This document shows positions 9,337 through 17,498 of a stretch of DNA of 64,000 nucleotides, in pieces. The notes below the pieces were generated by a model that was not told the origin of the DNA, did not search any database, and was given only the letters and a program-made list of their open reading frames with translations. Both the position numbers and the translations under genes were made by a program. Source of the stretch: Paenibacillus paeoniae (lineage in GTDB: Bacteria > Bacillota > Bacilli > Paenibacillales > Paenibacillaceae); the NCBI RefSeq assembly GCF_003388735.1, contig NZ_QUBQ01000004.1, forward strand, positions 310,001 through 374,000, given 5' to 3'. Each line of letters opens with the position of its first letter. Position 1 is the first letter of the stretch.

Positions 9337-10254
9337 CTAGAAAATGCTGTCGCCAGTTAGTTTTTTGGATGCATAGTTAGCCAGGAACAGCAGCCCTAGT
9401 GCGACAATAGAACGTGCAAATAGTACGGCCGTCGAGAAGGAGTATCGTCCCGATACCAAACCCATGTTATAGATGTACAGATCTAGGCTTTCCGCCATCC
9501 TCATGTTCATGTTGTTCTTAAGGATAAAGATCTGCTCGAAGTTGCTGCCGAGCATACCGGCAACTGCCAGAATGAACAAGATTGCGATGGTTGGACGTAT
9601 ACATTGAATGGTAATATGCCACATTCGCTGCCAGCGATTGGCCCCATCCAGCTCGGCCGCTTCATATAGCGCTGGATCAATACCCGCTATAGCAGCGATG
9701 TAGATAATGGCACTCCAGCCGGTTTCTTTGAGAATATCGGAGAAGTACGTAATCCACCAAAAGTACTTAGGGTCGCTATTAAACAAAATTTCACGATCCT
9801 GGAAGCCCACCGCCATCATCAGTTGGTTGATCACGCCGCCCTCGCCCAGCCAGTTGAGCATGATGCCGCCAAAGATGGTCCAGGCAATAAAGTGCGGCAG
9901 GTACGAAATGGTTTGTACCGTACGCTTAAAGCGGATACTCCGAATTTCATTGAGCATTAAGGCGAAAAAAATCGGAATTGGAAAACCCAGCACGAGCTTA
10001 ATGGTGCTCATCCCCAGCGTATTGCGGATGGAGCGCCAGAAACGTTCATCCGAAGCGAAATCCTGGAAATGCTTCAGCCCGACAAAGGGTGATTGCAGCA
10101 TAGGCTTGGCGATGCTAAAGTCCATAAATCCAATAATGAGCCAAAGCATAGGGATGTAACAAAAGATAATCATCCAGATAATCCCGGGGATTACCATGCT
10201 TTGCAATTGCCACTGCCTAAAAAATGACTTTAGTCCTGCTCTGTGTTGGAACAT
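9337..10254 (-). CDS. LplB-type carbohydrate ABC transporter permease
   Basis: 305-residue membrane protein of the MalF/LplB type, first gene of the transporter operon. The EAA loop reads YEAAELDGANRWQRMWHITI and the N-terminus has the PGIIWMIIFCYIPM pattern common in this subfamily. The ATG at 10254 follows an AAGGGGG site; an in-frame start 19 codons upstream has none. The promoter must lie in the 147 bp shared with the divergent GH16 gene. Confidence 0.94.
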   Translation of the reverse strand: MFQHRAGLKSFFRQWQLQSMVIPGIIWMIIFCYIPMLWLIIGFMDFSIAKPMLQSPFVGLKHFQDFASDERFWRSIRNTLGMSTIKLVLGFPIPIFFALMLNEIRSIRFKRTVQTISYLPHFIAWTIFGGIMLNWLGEGGVINQLMMAVGFQDREILFNSDPKYFWWITYFSDILKETGWSAIIYIAAIAGIDPALYEAAELDGANRWQRMWHITIQCIRPTIAILFILAVAGMLGSNFEQIFILKNNMNMRMAESLDLYIYNMGLVSGRYSFSTAVLFARSIVALGLLFLANYASKKLTGDSIF

Positions 10255-10341
10255 AGTTTGTGCCCCCTTCCTACTTATCGTATGAAAACGGGCATCAGAA
10301 AAAAAGGCCACGATTTTTGACCCTATCCCATTTTTTTGGAT

Positions 10342-10370
10342 TTGTTTGACCAGGCTTTAAAAATTAGTAT
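10342..10370 (+). promoter_or_regulatory. Candidate promoter of the cytoplasmic GH16 gene
   Basis: TTGTTT and TAGTAT are separated by 17 nt, 32 nt upstream of the chosen ATG. It lies in the divergent region where the YesN-type regulator would also be expected to bind. The match to sigma-A consensus is moderate. Confidence 0.35.
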
Positions 10371-10401
10371 GCTGGGATTAGATGAGGGGAGTGTACAAGG
10401 G

Positions 10402-11145
10402 ATGAATAAGCTAATATGGCAGCAGGATTTTACGGATAGCCGCACCGACTTGAGCGCATGGAACATTCGCCTTGGCAACGACTTGCTGGATAACGACGGC
10501 AAGCCTATTCACCCAGGCTGGGGGAACGGCGAGCAGCAATATTATAGAGGTGATGCGAAGAACCTATATATCGATGAGTCTGGCTTAAATTTATGTGCTC
10601 GACGCGAGCCTATTGAGACCGATGACGGACGGAGCTTTGTCTATACCTCCGCGCGCCTGGATACAAAGGACCACTTTTCCTATCAATACGGCAAATTGGT
10701 CATACGTGCCAAGCTGCCTGTCGGACAGGGGCTATGGCCTGCCATCTGGCTGCTTCCGCAGGAACAGGCTTACGGGCCATGGCCCGCTTCCGGCGAGATC
10801 GACATTATGGAAGCTAGAGGCCGTCTGCCTAGGCAAGTATCCGGAACGCTGCACTACGGGAAGGATTGGGACCACAAAAAGCTGGATGAGTATTCGTACC
10901 AGCTTGAGGACGGTACCATTGACCAATTCCGTGATTATACGCTGGAGTGGAACGAGAGCTCCATCCGCTGGCTAGTAGATGGCCACTGCTTTGCAGAGCG
11001 CACTATGGAGCCGGACATGCCGTTTGACAAGTCCTTCTATCTTGTGCTCAACCTGGCCGTAGGCGGCTGGTATGACACTGTCGCAATTGATGAAGCCGCG
11101 CTGCCAGCGGTTATGACGGTGTCGGGAATTTGGTTGTATAAGTAG
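10402..11145 (+). CDS. Cytoplasmic GH16 beta-glucanase without signal peptide
   Basis: 248 residues consisting only of a GH16 domain. Catalytic residues in GEIDIMEARG are E132 (nucleophile), D134 and E137. The ATG at 10402 follows a GAGGGGAG site; the upstream in-frame extension (MDLFDQALKIS...) is also not a signal peptide, so intracellular location holds either way. It resembles the catalytic domain of the secreted enzyme at 126-2747. Divergent orientation from the transporter suggests it cuts imported gluco-oligosaccharides inside the cell. A GH16 endo-enzyme in the cytoplasm is less usual than a GH3 or GH1 glucosidase. Confidence 0.92.
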   Translation: MNKLIWQQDFTDSRTDLSAWNIRLGNDLLDNDGKPIHPGWGNGEQQYYRGDAKNLYIDESGLNLCARREPIETDDGRSFVYTSARLDTKDHFSYQYGKLVIRAKLPVGQGLWPAIWLLPQEQAYGPWPASGEIDIMEARGRLPRQVSGTLHYGKDWDHKKLDEYSYQLEDGTIDQFRDYTLEWNESSIRWLVDGHCFAERTMEPDMPFDKSFYLVLNLAVGGWYDTVAIDEAALPAVMTVSGIWLYK

Positions 11146-11171
11146 ATGATATAGCGTCTGGAAGAATGAGA

Positions 11172-11201
11172 AAGCCGCTGCAGCCTTTGCTGCAGCGGCT
11201 T
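11172..11201 (+). terminator. Terminator-like hairpin after the cytoplasmic GH16 gene
   Basis: AAGCCGCTGCAGC and GCTGCAGCGGCTT form a 13-bp perfect stem with a CTTT loop, 27 nt past the stop. There is no T-run. An almost identical hairpin in the opposite direction lies at 11972-12001. Confidence 0.65.
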
Positions 11202-11350
11202 CAACCTGTGGAGAAAGTCCCCACACTCAATAACATGAGAATACCTACAGTGGCCTGACATAGCCTGGAGGTGGATTTAGGCGAAGGCAACTGTTATTGG
11301 CACCGATTGAGATGGTGCTATCTTTATGAAGTTGGTTGTATCTTTTTTAA

Positions 11351-11774
11351 TCGGTTTCAACGTCTTAATTTCCTTGATGCGCTCTTTTGGACACTCTAAG
11401 TCGGTTTCAACGTCTTAATCTCCTTGATGCGCTCTTTTGGACACTCTAAGTCGGTTTCGACGTCTTAATCTCCTTGATACGCTCTTTTGGACACTCTAAG
11501 TCGGTTTCAACGTCTTAATCTCCTTGATGCGCTCTCTGAGGACACTCTAAGTCGGTTTCAACGTCTTAATCTCCTTGATTCGCTCTCTGAGGACACTCTA
11601 AGTCGGTTTCAACGCCTTAATCACCTTGATACACGCTCTGAGGACAATTTAAGTCGGTTTCAACGTCTTAATTTGCTTGATGCGCTCTCTGAGGACATTC
11701 TAAGTCGGTTTCAACGTCTTAATCTCCTTGATACGCGCTCTGAGGACACTCTAAGTCGGTTTCAACGCCTTAAG
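11351..11774. repeat. Tandem repeat array, eight 50/51-bp units plus a partial ninth
   Basis: Units begin TCGGTTTCAACGTCTTAA and end GGACACTCTAAG. The first three are 50 bp (11351, 11401, 11451). The next five are 51 bp (11501, 11552, 11603, 11654, 11705), with GCTCTTTTGG changed to GCTCTCTGAGG, and a 19-bp partial unit starts at 11756. The whole unit is conserved, so this is not a repeat/spacer CRISPR. The 51-bp units keep one frame open and would encode a 17-residue repeat like DTLSRFQRLNLLDALSE, but the 50-bp units break that frame and no ribosome site precedes it. It lies between two convergent genes. Confidence 0.93.
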
Positions 11775-11971
11775 TCTGGTGAGTAGCTATTTTTTTATCA
11801 AATGAGAGAAATAAAAGTTTGTTATACGTTTCGTTATCAGCGATTCGTTATTAAAGATTAATTCTCAGCGCTTATTCTCAGAGCGGTTTAAATCAAATTC
11901 CCTTTGCCAGCGGAGTCCTATTACATAAAAATAAAGTGTCGAAAAGTCCATATGACTTTATCGACACTCTG

Positions 11972-12001
11972 AAGCCGCTGCAGTAAAGGCTGCAGCGGCT
12001 T
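11972..12001 (-). terminator. Terminator-like hairpin after the DUF4179-type gene
   Basis: On the minus strand, AAGCCGCTGCAG pairs with CTGCAGCGGCTT across a CCTTTA loop, 10 nt past the stop codon. It is the near-identical inverted partner of the hairpin at 11172-11201. Confidence 0.65.
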
Positions 12002-12011
12002 ATGGAAGTTA

Positions 12012-13619
12012 TTACTCCGGAATGACTCCCTTTGTCCCTGTCTGCGGAATATCAAAAGACCAGTCGGCATCCATATATTGACGACTAACGATGGTACGTT
12101 TCAACGTCAGCTGCTTAGGCATTTGCTTCAGACCATCCACGACAAAACGAACATCGCCTAAGCTGTGTGCGCCATATCGATCGGTTGCTATGCCGCCGCC
12201 AACATGAATCGAATACTCCTTGCCGTTTTCGTCCACTGCCTTCCAAGTATCCTCAGCGATATTGTTCGTTATAGTCCCTCCGAATGGAATGAGGGCAAGT
12301 ATTTGATCGGACTTAGGGTTATTAGGGTCAGGCCCAATACGAAGTCCTTCAAGCAGAAGCTTATCACCCGAGCCCTCGAAGATGGCAGGATGTTCAGCCG
12401 ATGTCACTGCAGGATCAAACGTAACGGACTCTTCGCTCCTCTCCCTAATGACGTAACTGTCCAGCACGAACCGGATCTTCTCCTTATCATAGGCAAAATG
12501 ATTAAAGTGATAAAACCATTGGGTCACCCCGCTCCAACGTTCCAGCTCGGACCGGCGGCCTATTTCAAACTCATCGTTGCCTCCTAGCCAACTCCCCTGC
12601 TCATCCTCCAGATGAAATTTCAGCTTGTGGAATCCGCTTTGACCGTCCACCGCTCGCCCAGCCGCTTCCGAAGTCAGCTTTGTTGTAAATTCGAGCGAAC
12701 CTCCGCTCGGTGTTCGGGATGCACCCTGCATGTGAATCTGTATACCGCTTGGCGTTTCATACAATTGATGGATTGGGGTCAGCAAAGTATGTTCTTTGGC
12801 TTTCGCCAGATCTGCCCCAACAACCAGCGACCAGTCCCCTTTTATCGTTATAGCAGAAGCATCCTCGTTCAACTTGTCTCCATATAGTCTTAAATTCTTA
12901 ATCTGCACATTGAGCTGCAACTTGTTGGACAGGACGGGACGCATAAAATCGAATTCAATTCGATTCGTCGTTTGATTCCCACCTGTTCTCCTCTCATAGG
13001 AAACATCTCTGACATTCCCCTTCTCAATGCTGAAAAGATTAAAGTCAGCAGTCGCGTGGTCGATCTCCCCGTTCTGTACATTTCCCTTTGCATCATAGAC
13101 ATCAATTCCAATTATGAGCCGAGTGGAGTCGGCAATAACCTCATTAACTTTCAATACATAACCCTGGTCAACAGCGCTGGCGCCTGAAATCTGTACGAAG
13201 CCCGATTGCTGAGCCTGTTGCATACCCTGGTCCACATAAGCGTCTTTTGCAAATAACGACCGCACCATTTCGGCAAGAGTGGGCTGTGTATATAGCAACG
13301 TACTTCCTGCAAGCAAGATGGCCGCAGCCGACGCCCCCAAAACTTTTAGACGCCACGCACGCTTGGCCATCCGGCTTCGTTGGATCTGGGCGGCAATGGA
13401 TGTATCGTTCGCTTCGATTCTTACGCTCGACTTGGATGGAGCAGAGATACTTTGGGCCGGCTCAATCTCAACTTCTTCTAATGCCAGCATCACTTTGTTG
13501 GTGAATTCATCCGGCAGCTTTTGAGCAAAAATTGCCTTTTCCCAACCTCTATTCTCCATTGGTTGACTGTCCTCATTACGACTGGCTTTTTTTGTTGCGG
13601 TACGCTCCCAAAATATCAT
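12012..13619 (-). CDS. DUF4179-type membrane anti-sigma-like protein
   Basis: 535 residues. A short cytoplasmic N-terminus (about 1-90) and one membrane helix near 92-112 (LGASAAAILLAGSTLLY) precede a large extracellular region resembling DUF4179 proteins. Those are commonly encoded next to ECF sigma factors and are thought to hold them at the membrane. The start at 13619 has AAGGAGGGG 8 nt upstream and overlaps the sigma gene by 44 bp, implying translational coupling. An internal ATG at 13559 with a weaker GAGGA is an alternative. It probably controls the sigma factor; the signal is unknown. Confidence 0.85.
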   Translation of the reverse strand: MIFWERTATKKASRNEDSQPMENRGWEKAIFAQKLPDEFTNKVMLALEEVEIEPAQSISAPSKSSVRIEANDTSIAAQIQRSRMAKRAWRLKVLGASAAAILLAGSTLLYTQPTLAEMVRSLFAKDAYVDQGMQQAQQSGFVQISGASAVDQGYVLKVNEVIADSTRLIIGIDVYDAKGNVQNGEIDHATADFNLFSIEKGNVRDVSYERRTGGNQTTNRIEFDFMRPVLSNKLQLNVQIKNLRLYGDKLNEDASAITIKGDWSLVVGADLAKAKEHTLLTPIHQLYETPSGIQIHMQGASRTPSGGSLEFTTKLTSEAAGRAVDGQSGFHKLKFHLEDEQGSWLGGNDEFEIGRRSELERWSGVTQWFYHFNHFAYDKEKIRFVLDSYVIRERSEESVTFDPAVTSAEHPAIFEGSGDKLLLEGLRIGPDPNNPKSDQILALIPFGGTITNNIAEDTWKAVDENGKEYSIHVGGGIATDRYGAHSLGDVRFVVDGLKQMPKQLTLKRTIVSRQYMDADWSFDIPQTGTKGVIPE

Positions 13620-14154
13620 AGCGTTGCCCCTCCTTAGCTTCTACGATTTTTCGCAGGCTGATTTTGGCACGAAAGACAGCGTTCGTCACCTGACGGACCG
13701 ACATGCCCGTAATGTCGGCAATCTCATTATGATTGAGCTGATTGGTATAACGTAAAATGAGGACAAGCCGATATTGCTCGGGCAGAGCCTCTAGCAGATG
13801 ATCCAGTTCGAAGCGTAATTCTTTTTGCAGCAGCTTCGATTCCGGTGTCTCGCTATCATAGCTAGCTTCCTGTATCGGATCTCGTAATTTTCGACTTCCC
13901 CGATCCTTCTGCAAATTAACTGCAATGGTATAAATCCACCCCGCAAAGCTCTTAGCTGGATTATGAGATGCCAGCTTGCGGTACGCTTTGATTAGCGTCT
14001 CCTGGGTTAAGTCTTGAGCGTCTGCCTCAGAAGATCCCATCTTGCGGAACAACCCATAAAGCTTATTTTGATAACGACGAACGATATCCGCAAATGCCTG
14101 CTTATTGCCGTTCAATACGGCTTCTATAATAGATGCATCATCTATCTGGTCCAC
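13576..14154 (-). CDS. ECF-type RNA polymerase sigma factor
   Basis: 192 residues with sigma region 2 (about 20-85, with DAQDLTQETLIKAYRK and FAGWIYTIAVNL) and region 4 (about 125-175, with ALPEQYRLVLILRY and MSVRQVTNAVFRAK). It starts with GTG at 14154, supported by AGGAGGGG about 7 nt upstream. It directs RNA polymerase to an extracytoplasmic stress regulon. Its stop lies inside the next gene, the putative anti-sigma. No clear self-type ECF promoter was recognised upstream. Confidence 0.94.
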   Translation of the reverse strand: MDQIDDASIIEAVLNGNKQAFADIVRRYQNKLYGLFRKMGSSEADAQDLTQETLIKAYRKLASHNPAKSFAGWIYTIAVNLQKDRGSRKLRDPIQEASYDSETPESKLLQKELRFELDHLLEALPEQYRLVLILRYTNQLNHNEIADITGMSVRQVTNAVFRAKISLRKIVEAKEGQRYDILGAYRNKKSQS

Positions 14155-14253
14155 GCCTTCCCCTCCTCTGGCAATCTAACCTTGTTCATTTCATATCTAA
14201 GACTCCTGCTCCGTATCGATTCTCTCACTTGAAATTGAACTTTATATAGATAA

Positions 14254-14291
14254 GCAAAAAACAGCCCGGCCGCTTTCGCGAGCCAGACTGT
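14254..14291 (-). terminator. Rho-independent terminator of the coiled-coil protein gene
   Basis: On the minus strand, ACAGTCTGGCT pairs with AGC..CGGGCTGT with small mismatches and runs into TTTTTTGC. It lies about 80 nt beyond the stop of the upstream gene and separates it from the sigma operon. Confidence 0.75.
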
Positions 14292-14369
14292 CTCATGCAA
14301 AGATAAACCATATAACATCATACGCCGAGATCTCTCTGAGCGCCAGTACTGATAAAGAGCATAGTCTTC

Positions 14370-15122
14370 CTATACCCGAATATCAATAACTGCCGAGTGT
14401 GACGAATCAGAAGAGGCCGCTGTACTTGCTTGCCGTTCCTTAGTATCAGAAGGGGTGTTACGGTCTTCTTTGTCTTCAGGAAGATCTCCTACGGGAGAGG
14501 TATGGGTATTACTGCTCTCCTCAATATCATTAATTTCTGAAACAAGTTCCTTAATTTTCTGATCTACGACATTACGCTGGGCGTGTATATCTTGCACCAT
14601 TTCACGCTTCATCTTAAAGACCGTTTCCTCAGCGTTTTGGAGCATCAGTGATTTTCCTGCATCATTTGATGGGCTAGCTTCCAAAAGTGTGCGGTCAAAA
14701 CGAACTGCACCCTCTAAGGTTTTAATTTCACCATCCATTTTTGCTCGTAGCCCAACTGATTGAGTCAACTGGGAATAAGAAGCGCTCTTCTCAATAATAA
14801 TAGCAAGTTGAGGGTCATGACCAGGTTTTGATTGATTAGTATTTGAATTCAATGGGCCTTTTTCAGGAGACATCTTTTTCACATTCTCCAACTTGATCTC
14901 AGAGATTCTAGAGTCAATCTGCTGCATGCTGCTCGTTAGAGTCTTTACGCGTTCCATTTTCAACTTGGAATCCATCTCTTGGTTGTTATTTACTTTGTTA
15001 ATTTCATCCTGTAATTTTGTCCTCTGTTTATAGAGCTCCTGCATTTCCTTATCCTTTGTGGAGTTTGGAGTTAATTTATTTATTCCCCTATCCGTTTTCG
15101 ACACAGCAGAAAAAGAAGTCAT
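14370..15122 (-). CDS. Coiled-coil protein of unknown function
   Basis: 250 residues, not recognised as a named family. There is no signal peptide or membrane helix. Heptad-rich stretches at about 25-80 and 165-205 predict coiled coils, separated by a polar linker, and the last 45 residues are S/T/D/E-rich and probably disordered. The ATG at 15122 has AGGAGGTG 6 nt upstream. It stands alone between two terminators. The general look resembles FlxA-like short coiled-coil proteins, but no motif proves this. Confidence 0.75.
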   Translation of the reverse strand: MTSFSAVSKTDRGINKLTPNSTKDKEMQELYKQRTKLQDEINKVNNNQEMDSKLKMERVKTLTSSMQQIDSRISEIKLENVKKMSPEKGPLNSNTNQSKPGHDPQLAIIIEKSASYSQLTQSVGLRAKMDGEIKTLEGAVRFDRTLLEASPSNDAGKSLMLQNAEETVFKMKREMVQDIHAQRNVVDQKIKELVSEINDIEESSNTHTSPVGDLPEDKEDRNTPSDTKERQASTAASSDSSHSAVIDIRV

Positions 15123-15313
15123 CGGAACACCTCCTAATTAAAGTGAGAATTGGTTTGTTTATGTTGATATCGGAAGAAACTTATTATTTTGTTAGAATCG
15201 ACACCAACGATTACCATCGGTAGCTGCATCCTTTGTTTCACTCTGAATCCGCCTAAATAATTATCCCCTTACACAGTTAATTGAGAACAGTTATCCCATC
15301 TCCTATTAAACAC

Positions 15314-15382
15314 AAAAAAACAGTGTCTTCGCTCCAACTTCCCTGTGCCAAACGGGAAATTAAGGAACTCTGACACTGTTCA
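15314..15382 (-). terminator. Terminator of the siderophore-binding lipoprotein gene
   Basis: On the minus strand, AACAGTGTC pairs with GACACTGTT, with inner pairing between GTTCC and GGAGC-like segments, followed by TTTTTTTG. It begins about 20 nt past the stop. Confidence 0.8.
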
Positions 15383-15399
15383 TTGATTATAGCCTCGCT

Positions 15400-16419
15400 T
15401 TACTTCTTCCCGGCTTCAGCTGAAGTCAGGCTATCCACAATAATCGGCAGCACGGCTTCCAATGTGATGGGATCGTTGAAAGCTGCAGAATTTTTATCGA
15501 GGTAAAATACCCGATTATTTTTGACAGCGGGAAGTGTATTCCACATTTCACTCCTATACATAGGACTCGTATCCTCTGCTACTGAGGCATCTGGAGCTGT
15601 AAAGATATAATCGCCAACGTACTCAGGAAGCTTCTCCAGAGAGATATCCGCGTAACCCAGTTCGATATCAAATGATGGAGGGGCTTTTAATCCAAATTCG
15701 TCATAGATAATCTCTGTTCCCCGTCCATAACCCTCACCAAAAAGATAAACACTTTTATCATACTGGCTCAGCACAGATACCGTCTTATCACCTACTGCCT
15801 GCAGAACCTGTGGTTTGTATTCGGCAATCTGTTTCTCCCAATTATCAACCCATTGTTGGGCTTTATCTGCACGATTCACTAGTTTGCCAAATTCAATTAA
15901 TTGCTCTTTATAGTTTTTCTCTCCGTAATTGACCGTTACAACGGGTGCGATTTTACTTAATGCTTCCAAATTTTCCGTCCCTTTAAGAGCAATGATCAGA
16001 TCCGGATTTAAGGTAAGAATTTTTTCGTTCGAAAATCCGCCAGGAGCTCCGATATCCTCCAAGCCATCCATCTTTCCTTTATAATACGGATTGCCCAGCG
16101 TCATAGATGGTGCACCGACTGGAACAATGCCGAGCGCAATGAAATAACCAACATAGGCGTGGGTCAAGAGAACAATTCTTTGTGGGTTTCTCGGGATCTC
16201 AACTTCTCCATCAGCTCCTTGGTACTTGACCGTTTCTATAGCTGCTGTTGGCTGTTTCGTCACTACCTGACTATTGTTCCCACTAGAGACTCCGTTGGAG
16301 GCTGTCGCGGAATTGGCGGCTGAGTTGTTATTGTTTGTTGTGCCTGAGCAAGCGCTAAGCAGCAATGTTAGACTTAACAGCAGAGTTAACGCGGTCGAAT
16401 ATTTTCTGTGTCTGATCAA
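15400..16419 (-). CDS. Probable independently expressed iron-siderophore-binding lipoprotein (TTG start)
   Basis: Alternative 339-residue product of the same frame. The TTG at 16419 is preceded by GAAGGGG with an 8-nt spacer and begins MIRHRKYSTALTLLLSLTLL, an ideal lipoprotein signal with lipobox LLSAC (C24). An N/S/T-rich tether and a periplasmic-binding domain of the FecB type (PQRIVLL..., NPDLIIAL, WNTLPAVKNNRVFYLD) follow, with the length usual for FeuA-like proteins. The internal promoter and Fur box imply iron-repressed expression. It would deliver ferric siderophores to a FecCD-type permease; one possible permease lies at 28031-29071, not adjacent. Confidence 0.78.
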   Translation of the reverse strand: MIRHRKYSTALTLLLSLTLLLSACSGTTNNNNSAANSATASNGVSSGNNSQVVTKQPTAAIETVKYQGADGEVEIPRNPQRIVLLTHAYVGYFIALGIVPVGAPSMTLGNPYYKGKMDGLEDIGAPGGFSNEKILTLNPDLIIALKGTENLEALSKIAPVVTVNYGEKNYKEQLIEFGKLVNRADKAQQWVDNWEKQIAEYKPQVLQAVGDKTVSVLSQYDKSVYLFGEGYGRGTEIIYDEFGLKAPPSFDIELGYADISLEKLPEYVGDYIFTAPDASVAEDTSPMYRSEMWNTLPAVKNNRVFYLDKNSAAFNDPITLEAVLPIIVDSLTSAEAGKK

Positions 16420-17379
16420 ATGAAAAGCCCCTTCATCCATATATTGATAATGATTATCACTACGTTTATTAATATAGCGTCTAACCTTATGAGGAACAAT
16501 GGATGATCGCAGCATGAGGAATGGATTATTCGACTTTACCACTGAATTAGAGCAGGTTTCGCGGTAGCGGAGTGGGGACTGCCCCGTTTGTTTTTTGAAA
16601 ATGCGGCTAAAATAATACACATCTGTATAGCCGATACTTATGGCTATTTCCTGCAGGGATGCTTCCGTGTGGGCAAGCAGGCTTTTGGCTCTGTTGATAC
16701 GTAGACGAATCATATATTCAATGGGACTGCAGGACGTACGCTGCTTGAATACTCTCGACAGATGACTGATGCTGCAATCCAGCAACGATGCCAGCAGCTC
16801 CAATGTCAGAGGCTCTGTATAATGTTCATGCAAATAATGTAGCGCTTGCTCAGCCGGATCTGCCCGAATGATTCGGACATCCTGCTGGTTAAGTTGATGA
16901 ATAAGCTGGTATATAAATTGATAGAACAATGTCCTTGCATGCAGTCGTTCGAGATTGCCTTGTTCTAGCCATTCTTTTGAAATACACTCCAGTTTCTCGT
17001 ACAACGACAAGGGATACAAGGGAGCATAACCGTACTGAATCTGCATTGGATTCCCCTCTGTCATGATTCGGCGCACTTCCGGGCTTTCCGGCAACAAAAA
17101 TACCGCTTTATACAAAATAAGATAATATTCGAAACGCTCTTGCTTGAGCTGGATATCCAGGCACATACCTTTGCCGCCATGCAGGACATACATACTGTTC
17201 ACAGCATACTCCACATCATCAAGCTTAATTTGCGCTGACCCGCGAATTGCAAAAAGAAATCCGTTGGCAGGCAATCGATAAGCAGGTAATGCATCACCAC
17301 TGACCACTACTATATGTCTGACATCCATCAGCTTAACAGAAGCAGTTGTCCAAAGCAGCACATGTTCGTTTAGCTTCAT
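15400..17379 (-). CDS. AraC-type regulator read in frame into an iron-siderophore-binding lipoprotein
   Basis: One uninterrupted 659-codon frame. The ATG at 17379 has AGGTGG upstream; a GTG eight codons earlier lacks a site. Residues about 1-285 are an AraC-family regulator with a cupin-like N-terminus and two helix-turn-helix motifs (CSISHLSRVFKQ and IGYTDVYYFSRIFKK). A 40-residue linker of odd composition follows, then a lipoprotein signal and a FecB/FeuA-type binding domain. B. subtilis Btr is a known AraC-binding-domain fusion sensing bacillibactin, but it has no lipoprotein signal in between. Here a full promoter, a Fur box, a Shine-Dalgarno and a TTG start lie inside the frame (separate entries). 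Two genes whose separating stop was lost is therefore at least as likely as one membrane-spanning regulator. Confidence 0.8.
   Translation of the reverse strand: MKLNEHVLLWTTASVKLMDVRHIVVVSGDALPAYRLPANGFLFAIRGSAQIKLDDVEYAVNSMYVLHGGKGMCLDIQLKQERFEYYLILYKAVFLLPESPEVRRIMTEGNPMQIQYGYAPLYPLSLYEKLECISKEWLEQGNLERLHARTLFYQFIYQLIHQLNQQDVRIIRADPAEQALHYLHEHYTEPLTLELLASLLDCSISHLSRVFKQRTSCSPIEYMIRLRINRAKSLLAHTEASLQEIAISIGYTDVYYFSRIFKKQTGQSPLRYRETCSNSVVKSNNPFLMLRSSIVPHKVRRYINKRSDNHYQYMDEGAFHLIRHRKYSTALTLLLSLTLLLSACSGTTNNNNSAANSATASNGVSSGNNSQVVTKQPTAAIETVKYQGADGEVEIPRNPQRIVLLTHAYVGYFIALGIVPVGAPSMTLGNPYYKGKMDGLEDIGAPGGFSNEKILTLNPDLIIALKGTENLEALSKIAPVVTVNYGEKNYKEQLIEFGKLVNRADKAQQWVDNWEKQIAEYKPQVLQAVGDKTVSVLSQYDKSVYLFGEGYGRGTEIIYDEFGLKAPPSFDIELGYADISLEKLPEYVGDYIFTAPDASVAEDTSPMYRSEMWNTLPAVKNNRVFYLDKNSAAFNDPITLEAVLPIIVDSLTSAEAGKK
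16445..16459. promoter_or_regulatory. Fur box, perfect 7-1-7 match
   Basis: TGATAATGATTATCA is a perfect 7-1-7 inverted repeat matching the Bacillus Fur operator. It lies inside the AraC/lipoprotein frame, 26 nt upstream of the TTG start and covering about +5 to +19 of the predicted transcript. Confidence 0.93.
16471..16499 (-). promoter_or_regulatory. Internal promoter for the siderophore-binding lipoprotein
   Basis: On the minus strand, TTGTTC (16499-16494) and TATATT (16476-16471) are separated by exactly 17 nt. The predicted start near 16464 lies just before the Fur box, a typical repression geometry. Confidence 0.75.
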
Positions 17380-17498
17380 CCCGTCACCACCTGTTGTCCG
17401 CACTTTTTAGCTTCTCTCTTCATATTACTGATAACGTTTCTCAATTACAATCTCTTTTTCGTATTGGTTTATTATAACAACACTACTATTATGGAATT

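Noticed and set aside
11351..11774. CRISPR array
   Set aside because: The whole 50/51-bp unit is conserved; there are no variable spacers and no cas genes nearby.
11487..11786. A protein made of 17-residue repeats
   Set aside because: No ribosome binding site, the start would lie inside the repeat array, and the first three units are 50 bp and break the frame.
13279..13524. Plus-strand open frames within the anti-sigma gene
   Set aside because: Shadow of the minus-strand coding sequence; no ribosome site and unnatural composition.
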